Shown here piece after piece: positions 37,501 through 49,640 of a stretch of 64,000 nt of DNA. How positions within the stretch are numbered: position 1 is the first letter of the stretch; each line of letters opens with the position of its first letter. Under the pieces are notes generated by a model. The model was not told the origin of the DNA. It ran no database searches and saw only the letters and a list, made by a program, of their open reading frames with translations. The stretch lies in assembly GCA_963555705.1 (NCBI GenBank), contig OY743176.1, forward strand, positions 59,160,040-59,224,039, read 5' to 3'. A program made the translations under genes and the position numbers. The DNA is from Ligustrum vulgare. Its lineage: Eukaryota > Streptophyta > Magnoliopsida > Lamiales > Oleaceae.

Positions 37501-40500
37501 AACGCACTAATTGTTCTCGGCTGCATGGATCTCGACCTTGCTCTCAGGGTTGAGCAACCGGCTTCTCTTATGGATGCAAGTTCACCTGATGACAAGAGGA
37601 ACTTTGAGAAGTGGGAATGCTCAAATCGCATGAGTCTAATGATCATTAAGCGCGGAATTCCGGAAGCCTTTAGAGGCGCAGTATCTGAAGAGGTAACTAA
37701 TGCCAAGGAATTCCTTGCCGAACTTGAAAAGCGTTTTGCTAAAAACGATAAGGCTTAAACGAGCACGCTTCTGCAAAGCTTGATTTCAATGAAGTATAGA
37801 GGAAAGGGGAACATAAGGGAGTACATCATGAAGATGTCTCATACTGCTTCAAAACTTGAGGCACTAAAGCTCGACTTGTCTGATGACTTGCTCGTGCATT
37901 TAGTATCGATATCGCTTCCTGCACATTTCAACCAGTTTAAGGTTAGTTACAACTGTCAAAGGGAGAAATGGACTCTAAATGAGCTAATTTCATATTGTGT
38001 GCAAGAGGAAGAAAGGTTGAAGCATGATAGAGTTGAAATTGCTAACTTGGCAAGCATCTCTAAGGATAAGGGCAAGAAAAGAAAAACAGAATATGAAGCT
38101 GCTAAGGGTCCAGATCAAAAGAAGCCACATAAGGATAATGAGGGTTGTTTCTTTTGCCTGAAACCTGGACATTTAAAGAAGGATTGTACCAAATACAACG
38201 CTTGGTGTGCAAAGAAAGGTACATTTCTTAATTTGGTCTATTCTGAGGTTAATTTAGCTTTAGTACCTAGAAACACTTGATGTTTAGATTCTGGTGCTAC
38301 TACTCACATAAGTGTTTCTATGCAGGGTTGCCTGTTCTGCCGAAAGCCAAATGATGCTGAAAGATTCATCTTTGTGGGCGTTGAAAAATCGGTGGAAGTT
38401 GAAGCAATAGGCACTTTTTGGTTATTATTGGGAACTGATTTTTATTTGGATTTGAAAGACACATTTGTTGTGCCGTCATTTAGACGGAATTTGGTTTCTA
38501 TTTCCTTATTGGACAAATCTGGATATTATTTTTCTTTTGGGAATTGTCAGTTTAGTCTTTCTTTAAATTCAAATATTGTTGGTATTTGTTCATTATGTTC
38601 ATACGATAACTTATATTTGCTTGATACTATTGCATCATATAATGAAACCTTGTATGTGGAATCACGTGGTACTAAGTGAAAATTAAATAAAGAAAATTCG
38701 GCAAAACTATGGCACAAGCGCTTAGGTCACATCTCAAAAACTAGAGTTGAACGACTTGTGTCAGAAGGCATTTTGGATTCCCTCGACTTTACGGACTTTG
38801 ATGTTTAAATTGATTGTATCAAGGGAAAACATACTAAAACGAAAAGGTTAGGTGCTAATAGAACTTCGAACGTCTTAGAATTGATACACACAGATATTTG
38901 TGGACCATTCCCTACGGCTTCCTGGAATGGTCAACAATATTTTATATCATTCATAGACGATTACTCATGATATGGGCATCTATATCTTATTCATGAAAAG
39001 TCTGAGTCACTGGACATGTTCAAAGCTTTCAAAGTTGAAGTTGAGAATCAACTCAACAAGAAAATTAAAAGCGTTAGATCTGATCGTGGTGGTGGGTACT
39101 ACGGCAGATATGACGGTTCAGGTGAACAACGTCCAGGACCATTTTCTAAATTCCTAGAGGAATGTGGAATCGTCCCACAGTACACCATGCTAGGTTCTCC
39201 TAGCATGAATGGTGTAGTTGAAAGACGAAACAGGACTCTTAAGGATATGGTAAGGAGTATGATTAGTCATTCTACTTTACCAAAATCACTCTGGGGAGAA
39301 GCATTAAAGACTCCAGCTTATATTCTGAATAGAGTACCAACTAAAGCTACTGCTAAAATATCTTATGAGCTTTGGACAAGCAGAAAGCCCAGTCTAAAGC
39401 ATTTCCACATTTGGGGATGTCCAGCTGAGGCAAGGCCTTATAGGCCGCATGAAGATAAATTGGACTCTAAAACTGTTAGCAACTACTTTATTAGTTATTC
39501 TGAGCGATCAAGGGGCTACAAATTCTATAATCCCACGCTTAAGTCAATTTTTGAAATGGGAACTGCAAAATTTTTTGAGGATGTTGAGTTTGGGGGGAGA
39601 AATAAGGTTAGAGACATTATCTTTAAGGAAGAAGTTGAGAAATGATCGATTTCGATTCCTACTGTTACTTTTGACAATGTGCAGGTCTCTATACCTGTCA
39701 TTGATCAAGAAGTATATCCGAAAACTCAGCATGATAATGTTGAAGAAACTCCCATGCAAAATCCAGAAGTACAAACTCAACAACCTCAACAAACAATACC
39801 ATTAAGGAGATCCACTTGAGAAAGGAAAAATGCTATTTCGGATAACTATATAGTATTTCTCCAAGGACATGAGGAAAATAATGGAATGATGGAAGATGGT
39901 CCAATCAATTTTCATCAGGCCATAAAGGGTTCTAACTCTCAAAAGTGGATTGATGCCATGAATGAGGAGTATAAGTCTATGCAAGACAATAAAATTTGGG
40001 ATCTTGTCCCATTACCAGAAGGTGCAAAACCCATTGGTTGTAAATGGATTTTTAAAACCAAAAGGGATTCGAAAGGTAATGTGTAAAGATATAAGGCTCG
40101 TCTTGTAGCTAAAGGCTTTACACAAAAGGAAGGTATTGACTTCAAAGAGACTTTCTCTCTGGTTTCAACGAAAGACTCTTTCAGGACAGTCATGGCACTT
40201 GTTGCACATTTTGACCTTGAGTTACATCAGATGGATGTAAAGATGGCATTTCTCAATGGAGACATTGAAGAGACGATCTATATGGTGTAACCAGAAAACT
40301 TCGTGACAGGAGACTCGAAGAATATGGTTTGCAAATTAAAGAAATCTGTCTATGGACTCAAGCACGCTTCCCGTCGTGGTACTACAAATTTCATCAAGTG
40401 ATCATCTCGTTTGGTTTTGAGATAAATATTGTTGATGATTGTGTGTATCACAAGTTCAGTGAGAGTAAGCATATTTTCCTGGTTTTGTATGTCGATGACA

Positions 40501-43500
40501 CACTGCTTGCCACTAATGATGTAGGCATGTTGCACGAAACCAAGAGCTTTTTGTCAAAGAATTTTGAGATGAAAGATCTTGGGGACGCCTCTTTCGTATA
40601 AGGAATTCAGATACATCGGGACCGCTCTCGGGGTATTCTTGGATTATCACAAAAGAGCTATATCGATAAAGTTCTTATAAAGTTTGGCATGCAGGATAGT
40701 AAACCAGGGGACACCCCCGTTGCTAAGGGAGACAAATTTAGTCTCAATCAGTGCCCGAAAAATAATCTTGAAGTTAAGGAAATGCAAAAGATTCCCTATG
40801 CATCAGCTGTTGGGAGTCTGATGTATGCTCAAGTTTGTACACGTCTAGACATAGCGTTCATTGTTGGATTGCTAGGCAGATATTTAAGCAACCTTGGGAT
40901 GGATCAATTGAAAGCAGCAAAGATGGTTATGAGGTACTTGAAGAGAACAAGAGATTGCATGCTTACATACAGCAGATCGGATCAGTTAGAGATCGTAGGA
41001 TACTCCGATTCTGATTTTGCGGGATGACAAGATAGTAGAAGATCCACATCATGCTACATATACCTGCTAGCTAGAGGAGCCATTTCCTGGAGGAGTGCTA
41101 AGCAGACACTCGTAGCTTCTTCCACTATGGCAGCATAATTTGTAGCTTGTTATGAGACATCTAATCATGGAATATGGCTGCGAAATTTTGTCACTGGGCT
41201 GCGCATTCTGAATGGAATTGAAAGACCATTAAAGTTATATTGTGACAATAACTCTGCAGTGCTATATTCCAATAACAACAGGAGTTCAACTAAGTCAAAA
41301 CACATTGACATTAAGTTCCTGGTTGTGAAGGAAAGGGTACAGAGTAGACAGATTTCCATAGAGCATATTGGGACAAACTTCATGATTGTGAATCCGCTTA
41401 CTAAGGGACTAGCACCCAAGGTCTTTCACGAGCACACTGCTCGTATGGGTGTAGTATTTCTTGAGGATATCATGATTTAGTGGGAATTTGTATTTTGACT
41501 GCTTTATGTTTTGGTTTTGGACACATTTGTGTATTTGGATAATTTTCTGTACAGAAATAAAGTATTCAGTTCATTCTACTCTATTACATTATGTTTGGTA
41601 TTGATCTCACCTAAGGAATAAAGTCGGACGAACTGAAAATAGGCATGTTTGGATCACATAACATGTAATTTTCATACTACACTCTCATGATTAATCTATG
41701 TCATTTGGTTGTATTGGTATACGTGACCATTGATAGATTTAGTTACGATTAATGTAACGAAAGTCGCTTTGATCATATATTGATATGATTGATGGACGAG
41801 ATTGTTTGGAAATACCCTTAATAATGATAGAAAATTTTTGAGCTCATAAGGTTGTACACATTTGTAAGGATACATGTATGGCCCTGTGGGAGATTGTTGG
41901 ATAAAATTCAATAATGTGGGGCCAAACATGTATAAAATAAAATGTGTAGTGCTATCTTAAGGATTTAGTCAATAACATTAAGTGTCGTGAGATTAAAGTG
42001 TAGAGACGGATTCAATGTTTTAAATTGATGAGAGGCCAATTTAATAACATTGAAATACGATAGCTGCCCTATAGCTATTTATACAAGTCATTGTCCCCAA
42101 TTGAGTGTGGCTTTTCATAATTCTCTATATCCCCATCAACAGAGAAGAAAAATAAGGAGAAAACCACGAATCAGTTGGAAGGCCATAATCCCGTTCGATC
42201 AAACACAATAATGGATTCAGGTACGCTTCCGCTTCAGTTTCGATCTTGATAATCACAACATGATGTTTATGGATTTTAGATGAACAATCATCTATATTAA
42301 ATTTAATTTCAACAATATAAAAAAATAAATTAACTTTAACATCCAAATAAGACATCACCCCGAAATAATAATAACCAGTAGCCATATTGCTTCTTATCGG
42401 TTATCAAAATAACATTTTGTTATATAGATATGCTTTTAAGGAAATGAACACACAAATTATAGGGAGTAGGAACTGTGGGAAGATTATCAGTGTCTAATTC
42501 TTCCTTGCTCATCAATGCAAGTTGGCACACTCATGGAGGTATACACGGGTAAGATATTATGTGTAATGTGTTTAAGAGTTTACCAATACCAAATGATGTG
42601 GTGTGAATTCAAAACTGCTATGGAAAAAAATATTGAAGAAGCTAAAAACAACTGTAACATGGCAAAACGAAAACCATCATTAGCTAAACCATTATATGCT
42701 GAACAAACTCTAGACTACAAGACTAAAATTATAGCTTTAAGAGTACCACTTACTTTCGAAGCATCTAGAACCATCAACACGATATAAGATTATTTGGAAA
42801 TGGCAATGACCTGAGGTTAAAATTGAAATATTCTTAATCATGTGTTAATGTCATCTTCACATTGTCTACACTCACCAGGAAAGTGGTAGCTTAAAGTTAT
42901 TATAATTCAAATTCTTTACCAGCCTGCCACATCCCTTGCCTTCAGGTGCACCTTCTATGTTTCCAAGAAGATCAAGCAACTCGATTTTAGTATCATTATT
43001 ATTTAAATTGAGGTTGGTTTTTTGTTCTGTGACCATTTCAATTGAATTAAAATCTAACACTTTCATGTCTGAAATAAGTACTAAAGGACCTCAAAATGCA
43101 GTGCTTACTTGATTTTTGTAGTGACATATTCTTGTTCCTTTCAAACACCAAACTCTGAAAGACTTCATGTATACCGCAGGCTAAGAATCAAGAATGAAAA
43201 AAGCAAAAGTCGTAATTATGCAATAAAAGCATACAATCAAATTTATTGTGTAAATTTAAAAATTAAGATCAATATTAGAAATGAGATAAATTAACTAAAA
43301 CCTCTTTCATAAGGAATTATCCTCCTATCAAACTAAGTAACATCTCTTTGTGAAAGGACAAACATATATGCAACTCCGCTAACCATTTAATCTTTTTATA
43401 ATGGGAAAACAACTCGCCATTAAACCAGAAATTTTGTTTTGTTGCTCGAATGATGGTTGTAGCTTGAACCCAATAGTATTTATGTTGTGCAAAAATGAAG

Positions 43501-43988
43501 TTGTAACATAATTACAAAAGGAAATGTGTGTAAACTACATTGTTCTTATACACCGATGAAAGAAAAAATACACACATATATATTTGTAGTATGATATATT
43601 CATTATTGCATAATTGCAATACATACCACTCGAGTGCGATGGCTAAGTTGCTCCATCATTATTTTGAAGAAACTACATGGTTCAACTTCTCTGATCGACA
43701 TGTTCATCCAACTTGTTTACAAACGAAGAAAGAAGGAACCTGTAGACAAATAAAAACATTAGGCAAAATTAATTGTGTTTAGATAATACGATAAACTTCG
43801 TAGTTTCAAATGCAAGAACTCTTATGAACCATTCTCTATAAGGAATTTTGATCTCTAGAATGCATCTTAGAAATACATATTAAAAAAATATAACTTCATG
43901 GAGTACAGTGGTCTTATGTGTTGTTAAAAGAACCGAACTCAAAAGATAAAATGTATTGTATTCCACGAAGTTATTTTTTTTTTTTAAA

Positions 43989-44049
<61 letters not shown>

Positions 44050-44532
44050 AAATTACATGAACTTCCGTAAAAGTAGCAACCCACCTCAAAAAAAATTTAA
44101 ATCTAAAATTAAAAAAATCATGAATCATTGCAAGAAATCGACATTTACTTACTAAAATACCTTATTTAAGTGATTTTCTCAATCAATCTATTTCTTGCTT
44201 CCATATGTTAGATGATAAAAACTTCAAACCTGCCAAAACAAACCAGAAAAGAGGCTGGAACCTTTGGTGTGGTCAACAATGAAAATTTTCTTGTGGAAGG
44301 AATAAAATGGGAAAGTAAAAATGAGGAAGAAGAAGTTTCTTGCACATATTAAGACAAACAGTTAACACATTCATCACCCTATGATTCATAGCGAAAAGTT
44401 GCCATTAGTTACCAAAATCACCTATATAAGTTATAACCATTGAAGAATTTTCTTAAATTATACAGGGAAGTTCCCCAAATTCATAGAAATCGAATGGCTT
44501 GTCAACTTACACCATTTGTTTGAAGTTCAACT
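34538..44532 (-). CDS. Unrecognised multi-exon gene (3' part), copia element in an intron
   Basis: Reading down the minus strand I find exons 44511-44532, 44230-44289, 43687-43739, 43109-43180, 42920-43068, 34971-35021 and a terminal GGT CTG TAG at 34538-34546. Each is bounded by AG and GT, and every junction keeps phase without a stop. The pieces read [79 protein letters not shown] then [19 protein letters not shown], and [20 protein letters not shown] do not recognise the family. Six compatible junctions are hard to get by chance, so a real gene or recent copy is likely. The 5' exons were not found before 46 kb; it may be truncated. The copia element (35498-42314) sits in the last long intron. 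The GTTGAA donor after 43687 is weak. Confidence 0.55.
35967..37409 (+). other. Copia leader region
   Basis: 1.4 kb between primer site and gag. It includes a 27-nt T-run at 36112-36138, a GC-rich island at about 36285-36500 and repeated phrases of the AGTCCCTAAAGTTT kind. No gene seen. Confidence 0.5.
37465..38280 (+). pseudogene. gag: Copia gag
   Basis: Starts [19 protein letters not shown], with the retrotransposon gag core and a CCHC knuckle [14 protein letters not shown] at about 38146-38190 (C-x2-C-x4-H-x4-C) for RNA packaging. TAA at 37756-37758 interrupts the frame. The TGA at 38278-38280 falls where a Trp normally precedes CLDSGATTH of the protease, so gag and pol were probably one frame. 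Confidence 0.85.
38281..39645 (+). pseudogene. Copia protease and integrase
   Basis: The protease motif CLDSGATTH opens the region. Then the GAG-pre-integrase zinc region [18 protein letters not shown], with TAA (about 38806) replacing the first Cys of the CxxC pair. The integrase core follows with [18 protein letters not shown] and [17 protein letters not shown], giving the three acidic residues D, D and E. Stops also fall at about 38677 and 38968. It once cut and inserted the element's cDNA. Confidence 0.88.
39830..41480 (+). pseudogene. Copia reverse transcriptase and RNase H
   Basis: RT begins with [20 protein letters not shown] and [16 protein letters not shown], followed by a [23 protein letters not shown] and [16 protein letters not shown] come next. 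A frameshift precedes [16 protein letters not shown], whose YVDD is the polymerase active site. RNase H shows LYCDNNSAV and SKHIDIKF. At least four stops and a frameshift make it non-coding. Confidence 0.9.
42320..42871. other. Intron of the unrecognised minus-strand gene
   Basis: AT-rich. A 90-codon plus-strand frame (42515-42787) has no recognisable motif and I do not call it. Confidence 0.35.
43994..44046. repeat. (TA)n microsatellite
   Basis: About 26 TA dinucleotides, in an intron of the minus-strand gene. Confidence 0.95.
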
Positions 44533-46260
44533 CTAACAGATTTTGAAGATTTAAAAAGCTAAGAAATTATTAAAAAGGAAAAAAAGGATCTCAACGTGCT
44601 TTTTAATGTCTAGAAATGGTATCACCTGTACTTGTTTAAGGACAAAATATGAACATTTAATCTATGTTAGGCACTAAAATAAGAGCTTAAGCTTAGGCAC
44701 TAAGAATAAGACTTTAAATACAGGCTATAAAGTATTCTCCTTCTAGACATTACCAAAATAAAAGTGATGCAAGTGGCAACTTTGGTTGGCCAAATCAGTA
44801 TATATCACTAATATACTTTCAACTTTCAAGCAAGTTTATTGTGGTCTTATGAGATTCTAACATGGATTATAAGGATGGAGCTTAGTTGAGGAATAACAAA
44901 AGTAGGATTTAAGTGAAAATATATAATTCATAATTTCAAAAGTAAAAGAATGAGGGGCTGAATGCCTCTTTTATAGAGTCGCTATGAGGCATTAATTGTC
45001 CATGTAAAGCATCTCAAAGACCTTCAACCTCTATTGAACATGTACAATCACAATAACGTCTAATATTTTTGGTTGCTGGTAAATATGATGAAGATGTTCA
45101 CTTAAAAAATATTTATTGAACTATGAGCATGGCCAAAAGTTATGTCCCTCTATCCAACTATTTATACCATATAAAACTTAACTCTAAAGATTATCCAGAA
45201 ACGGACTTACTGGTGTATGAATAAACTGGATAAATATTTTTTTCGCCCAAAGAGTGAATAAAATTTATGTTGGGCTTAAGTCTCTTCCAAAAAAGAGAAA
45301 AATCTATGGCAACCCCACTCATATAAATAATAATGGTTAAGCAAAATTCATTTTTTTTGAAAAGAATCTGAGGGTACATAAAGCTAAAGGAAAAACAGTT
45401 TTGCTACAATCACAATTAAAGTTACAATTTACCTATGGACGCAATCACTCTTTCCACACGTTACATCATCTTTTTAATCAACAACAATAACACCTCCACA
45501 TCATCAAATTGTCACCACAATTGTGCACTTAGATTAATTCAAGGAAAAATATCTCATGACCATGTTCCGAACATTATTTTTCCTCTTACCATAAGAAACC
45601 CCCATTTGATCAGAGCAGTAGCCAGATTTTCATTCTCTTTCTTTGATAAGCTGTTTAAACAAAACCCAAATGAATAAAAAAAGAAGGAAAAACAACCTAA
45701 GCCATAATTCCTACTATCGACAGATAAAAAAAAGGCCGCTTTGTTTAAAACACCCAGTCAAACAAGACATTCATTTAAGAATACTCAATTCAATGTTTTT
45801 TAGTTCAATAACCCTATCTTTAAAAAAAAAAAAAGGAGAAATTGATATATATAATGACATAAATGTCCTTGAGTTGTTAAAAATTATGCAGCCAAACAAA
45901 ACCTATTTGGAATGCCTATGTCGTTCTTCTTCTTCTCCATTACTTGGTTCTTCTTCTCCAAAAAATAACTGAACATTTCTGCTCTCCGTTCTTCTCCCTG
46001 CTCTTCCCACTTCTACAAAATCGGTCTCTGTTATTCCTTCTTCAAGAATGGTGACTACACTTCATTTTATCCAAATGGGTATTGTCATTCCCATGAGTTA
46101 TTGAAGGTCGAAAATTCATTTTGCAACATTGATATTGGGCGTTTGGAGAAGAAGAGAAGGTAAGGTTGAATTTGAACAATTCTTAACCATTTTATTTGAG
46201 CAATAGTTGAATCAGTTCCTATTGAAGTAATTTTGTTTTTATGCTGTTCATCTGCGCGCG
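44533..46260. other. Spacer, possible 5' part of the minus-strand gene not resolved
   Basis: No exon with fitting phase was found upstream of 44532. The region 45920-46060 is rich in TTCTTCTTC and has a short frame from ATG at about 46049 that soon ends. Nothing further supported. Confidence 0.3.
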
Positions 46261-46653
46261 TAACGAGTTCAAAGTCGTTTTGTACATATTGATGTCGTTA
46301 TCATGAATCTGTCATTGTCGTTCATTTTTCTTTTGTTTTTTAATATAAAAGCGGTATTGATAAGTTCTTGTAATTCATATTTGTATTAGTTGAAGTAATA
46401 TATATGTTTTAGTCATATTGATATTGTTATAATGAATCTGAGAGCATGTTTCTTTACATTTGTTTTTAGTTAGCAGTTAGAGTTTTTCTCATTCTCTTCA
46501 AAAAGTTATGTTGAATTGCAGTTATGGACAATGTCGAGTCACTGAATGATTTGCTTGAGACTTCAACATCGTTCCACTTGATAAGAACTTGAAGTACATT
46601 GAATTTCTCCAAGGAAATACGGACGTGAATGCAATCGCTCGAAATGCGTACCA

Positions 46654-46885
46654 ATGTGGAGGAAGAAATTGACAGTGGAGTTATTGGCATGGAACTTCGA
46701 GCCTTAGTTTGTATTGATGAATTTGGATTTTGTTTGTCTAGTTAAGAATCTTTTTGTGTTGTTGTTCATATGTGGAGGCAGAAATTGATCATGGAGTTAT
46801 TGGCATGGAACTTCGAGCCTTAGTTTGTAGTGATGAATCTGAATTTTGTTTATCTAATTAAGAATCTTTTTGTGTAGTTGTTTAT
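46654..46885. repeat. Tandem duplication, two 116-bp units
   Basis: ATGTGGAGG(A/C)AGAAATTGA starts at 46654 and 46770, with the copies differing at a handful of sites, just left of the foldback array. Confidence 0.9.
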
Positions 46886-46980
46886 TTGTTTGGTTTGTAT
46901 TAGGAACTATGTTTATCAATTTTTGTTGGAATAAGAATGATTGATTTTTAGCAGGATGTTATTCATTTGATTTTAAACTA

Positions 46981-48917
46981 TAACGAGGTTTAATTCGTTA
47001 CTTTGCACACATAACGACTTTAACGTCGTTCCCGTCTAAAAAAAAATAGTAACGAGGTATAAATCGTTACTTCATAAACATAACGTGTTCAACATCGTTC
47101 CTTTTGAAAAAACCTTACTACTTTATATCAGTCCATAACGAGGTTGAACTCGTTACTGTGTACACGTAACGACTTAAATGTCGTTATAGTTACTGCTTCG
47201 AAGTCGTTCGTAAAGATATTAATGTCGTTACAGTTGAAAATACCTTACTACTTTACTGTTATTCATAACGACATTGAAATCGTTACTTCATAAAAATAAC
47301 GACATAAATGTCGTTACATATATTTTACGGATATGCCCTCGTCATCCAAAATTCCCAACAGTCAACAAAGTCGCACTAAGTTTTCAAAAACGATGTTTAA
47401 GTCGTTGTAACGACTTCAAATCCGTTATCGTTTGGAAGATCATTTCATTGTAATCGTAACAACATTGACCTCGTTTGTGTAGAAAATAGCCTAAAACGAT
47501 GTGGAGCTCGTTACTGTTTCTGTAGAACGAGTTCGAGATTGTTATGTTTCAGGCTCAGAAAGTCACATAACGATAATTATGTAGTTTGTTTACAAATTTG
47601 ACGACATTGAGCTCGTTTCAGTGTACTATATTACCAAAACGATGTCAATGTCGTTTTTTCGATAACAAAACGATATTGGAATCGTTATGTTCATAGCCGA
47701 ACAAATATCATAACGAGTTAAATGTCGTTCATTCGTAAGTTTAGCGAACTCTATATCATTTCAGTGTAAATTATTACTATAACGTCGTTTGCATCGTTTC
47801 TTCAATCGCAACACGACATGTATATCGTTATGACTCAAATTATCGATCCGATCATTTTTTGTTGTCCGAAGTGCCTCCAATAGATGTAATCTAACAAAAA
47901 TGGGTCATAAAAGGTGATTCAAATACTTTGTAAATCGACATGATTAGAAAGATATGATCAATATGAGATGAAGTTCCTTTAGTTATCTATTACCTTGGAA
48001 CTTCTATACTTGGGAGAAATGATTATATCTTTCTAATCATGTCGATTTACAAAGTATTTGAATCACCTTCTACGATCCATTTTTGTTAGATTACGCCTGT
48101 TGGAAGCATTTCGGAAGGTAAAAAACGATCAAATCGAGTTCATCCATAACGACACACAAGTCGTGTTCCACATGAAGAAACGATATCTAAGCCGTTATAG
48201 TTATAATTTACACCGGAACAAGATGCAGTTCGTTAATTTAACACTATAACGATATGGAAGACGTTATGATGGTTTGTCAGTTTTTGACAAAACGATTTTA
48301 ATATCGTTATGTTTGCAAAGAAACGATGTAAAAATCGTTTTAGCTAACATTTCAACTATAACGATCTTGATGTCGTTCAATTTGTACAAAGACGACATAA
48401 TCGTCGTTATGTTATTTTCAGATGCTGAATTAGAACGTTATTTAACTCGTTATATGTAAAATGAAACGACATATATATCGTTTTAATTTTATTTTCAACT
48501 CCAACGATCTCAAAATCGTTATTATTACATTAGAACGATTTATCAAATGATCACGATTTTGAAATCGTTACAACGACTTAAACATCATTACGACAAAATT
48601 TGTGCGAGTTTGTTGATTGTTTGGATTTATGGACGACGAGGGAATTATTGTAAATATGTCGTAACGACATAAATCTCGTTATGTGTAAAAAGTAACGACT
48701 TCAATAACGTTATGAATAGATCTGAAGCAGTAACTATAACGACATTTAACTCATTATGTGTACAAAGAAACAATTTAGACCTCGTTATGAATAATTTGAA
48801 GTAGTACATTGAATTCGTTATGCATACACAATAACGACTTCAATCTCGTTACTATATTTTTTCAACTATAACGACATTGAACTTGTTACATGTGCAAAGT
48901 AACGATTTAGACATCGA
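46981..48917. repeat. Foldback structure made of about 40 AACGA-N8-TCGTT palindromes
   Basis: Two arms of about 930 bp are inverted around position 47990. The inner arms 47913-47960 and 48020-48067 pair with one mismatch in 48. CCCTCGTC near 47334 pairs with GACGAGGG near 48640. The outer TCGTTACTTTGCAC near 46995 pairs with GTGCAAAGTAACGA near 48892. Both arms consist largely of 18-bp palindromes AACGA-N8-TCGTT about every 30 bp, roughly 20 per arm, with variable N8 and variable linkers. One extra unit lies outside at 46262-46279. No open frame of interest; short frames on the right arm are by-products. The type resembles foldback or MULE-like elements with repetitive ends, but no target duplication was fixed. 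Confidence 0.85.
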
Positions 48918-49225
48918 AATAGTTCTCATATCATTATGAGTTCCATTACAAGGTACCTATGACGACAAAAACTCATCTATAGCAATACATAGCACATTTT
49001 TCAAATAACTTTTTAACCACATAAATTTTTCAAACCACTTTTGAACCACATATTATACCTCGAAATTATGACATTCCTTGTTTATAAGCAAAAATTATTT
49101 ATCAAATAGAGGCTTGATTTTCAAGATAAAAATCTACACATACGGGTGAGTTTGCATATTATTTAGTGCATTTGTGTTGTGTGAATTTGAAATTTTTTTC
49201 CTTATTTTTCAGTCTCTTTAAAAAA

Positions 49226-49328
49226 AAAAATTCGGGGGCGCTATCCTCAAAGCCCCGAAATATTCATCGCAAAAAATACATGTTCATCTTCGTGTCTTAC
49301 TATTACTAATTGTCTGCGTCCAACACTG
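49226..49328. mobile_element. Remnant of the right end of a non-autonomous hAT element
   Basis: TTCGGGGGCGCTATCC through GTCTGCGTCCAACACTG resembles 24830-24937. The left end was not found, so it is truncated. Confidence 0.55.
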
Positions 49329-49554
49329 CTTATATGTTTACAAGTTATTAAATGTTCAATTCCTTGCAATATTAAATTTAAAATATTTTTGGAATATAAT
49401 ATATATTTATTAGCTATAATTCATTACATAAATTATTATTGGTTCAAGTGGTTCAGTTTTTAAAATGTTCAAGCTTCGATTCCTTGCAACCTTATATTTA
49501 TGGAAAATGAAATACAATTTTTTAGAATACAATATATAGAGGTTAGAGATAATT

Positions 49555-49640
49555 TGAACACATAATGTTGTTGGTTCATGTGGTTGAGTTCTCAAATTTT
49601 TACCTTTAGGTGTAGGGTTCGAATCTTTGCACACTTAGAA
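49555..49640 (+). mobile_element. tRNA-derived SINE-like fragment
   Basis: TGGTTCATGTGGTTGAG followed by GGTTCGAATC has the spacing of tRNA-like A and B boxes; a weaker similar segment lies at 49440-49485. No clear ends. Confidence 0.35.

Larger units (their letters stand above)
35498..42314 (+). mobile_element. Ty1/copia retrotransposon, target duplication ATATA, defective
   Basis: LTRs 35498-35951 and 41895-42314 start TGTTGGATAAAATTC and end TTTCAACA. Perfect ATATA at 35493-35497 and 42315-42319. Primer site TGGTATTAGAGCC at 35954-35966 (initiator-Met type, one mismatch). Gag, protease, integrase, RT and RNase H are in copia order. The 3' LTR lacks about 34 bp present in the 5' LTR, near AGTCAATAA. 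Many nonsense codons make it inactive. Confidence 0.95.

Noticed and set aside
42515..42787. 90-codon plus-strand frame
   Set aside because: Reads somewhat like protein but lies in an intron of the minus-strand gene and has no known motif.
48058..48459. Two frames of about 60 codons
   Set aside because: Fall wholly in the right arm of the foldback array.
46981..48917. CRISPR-like regularly spaced array
   Set aside because: Repeats are short palindromes with variable interiors in a plant foldback, with no constant direct repeat and no cas genes.
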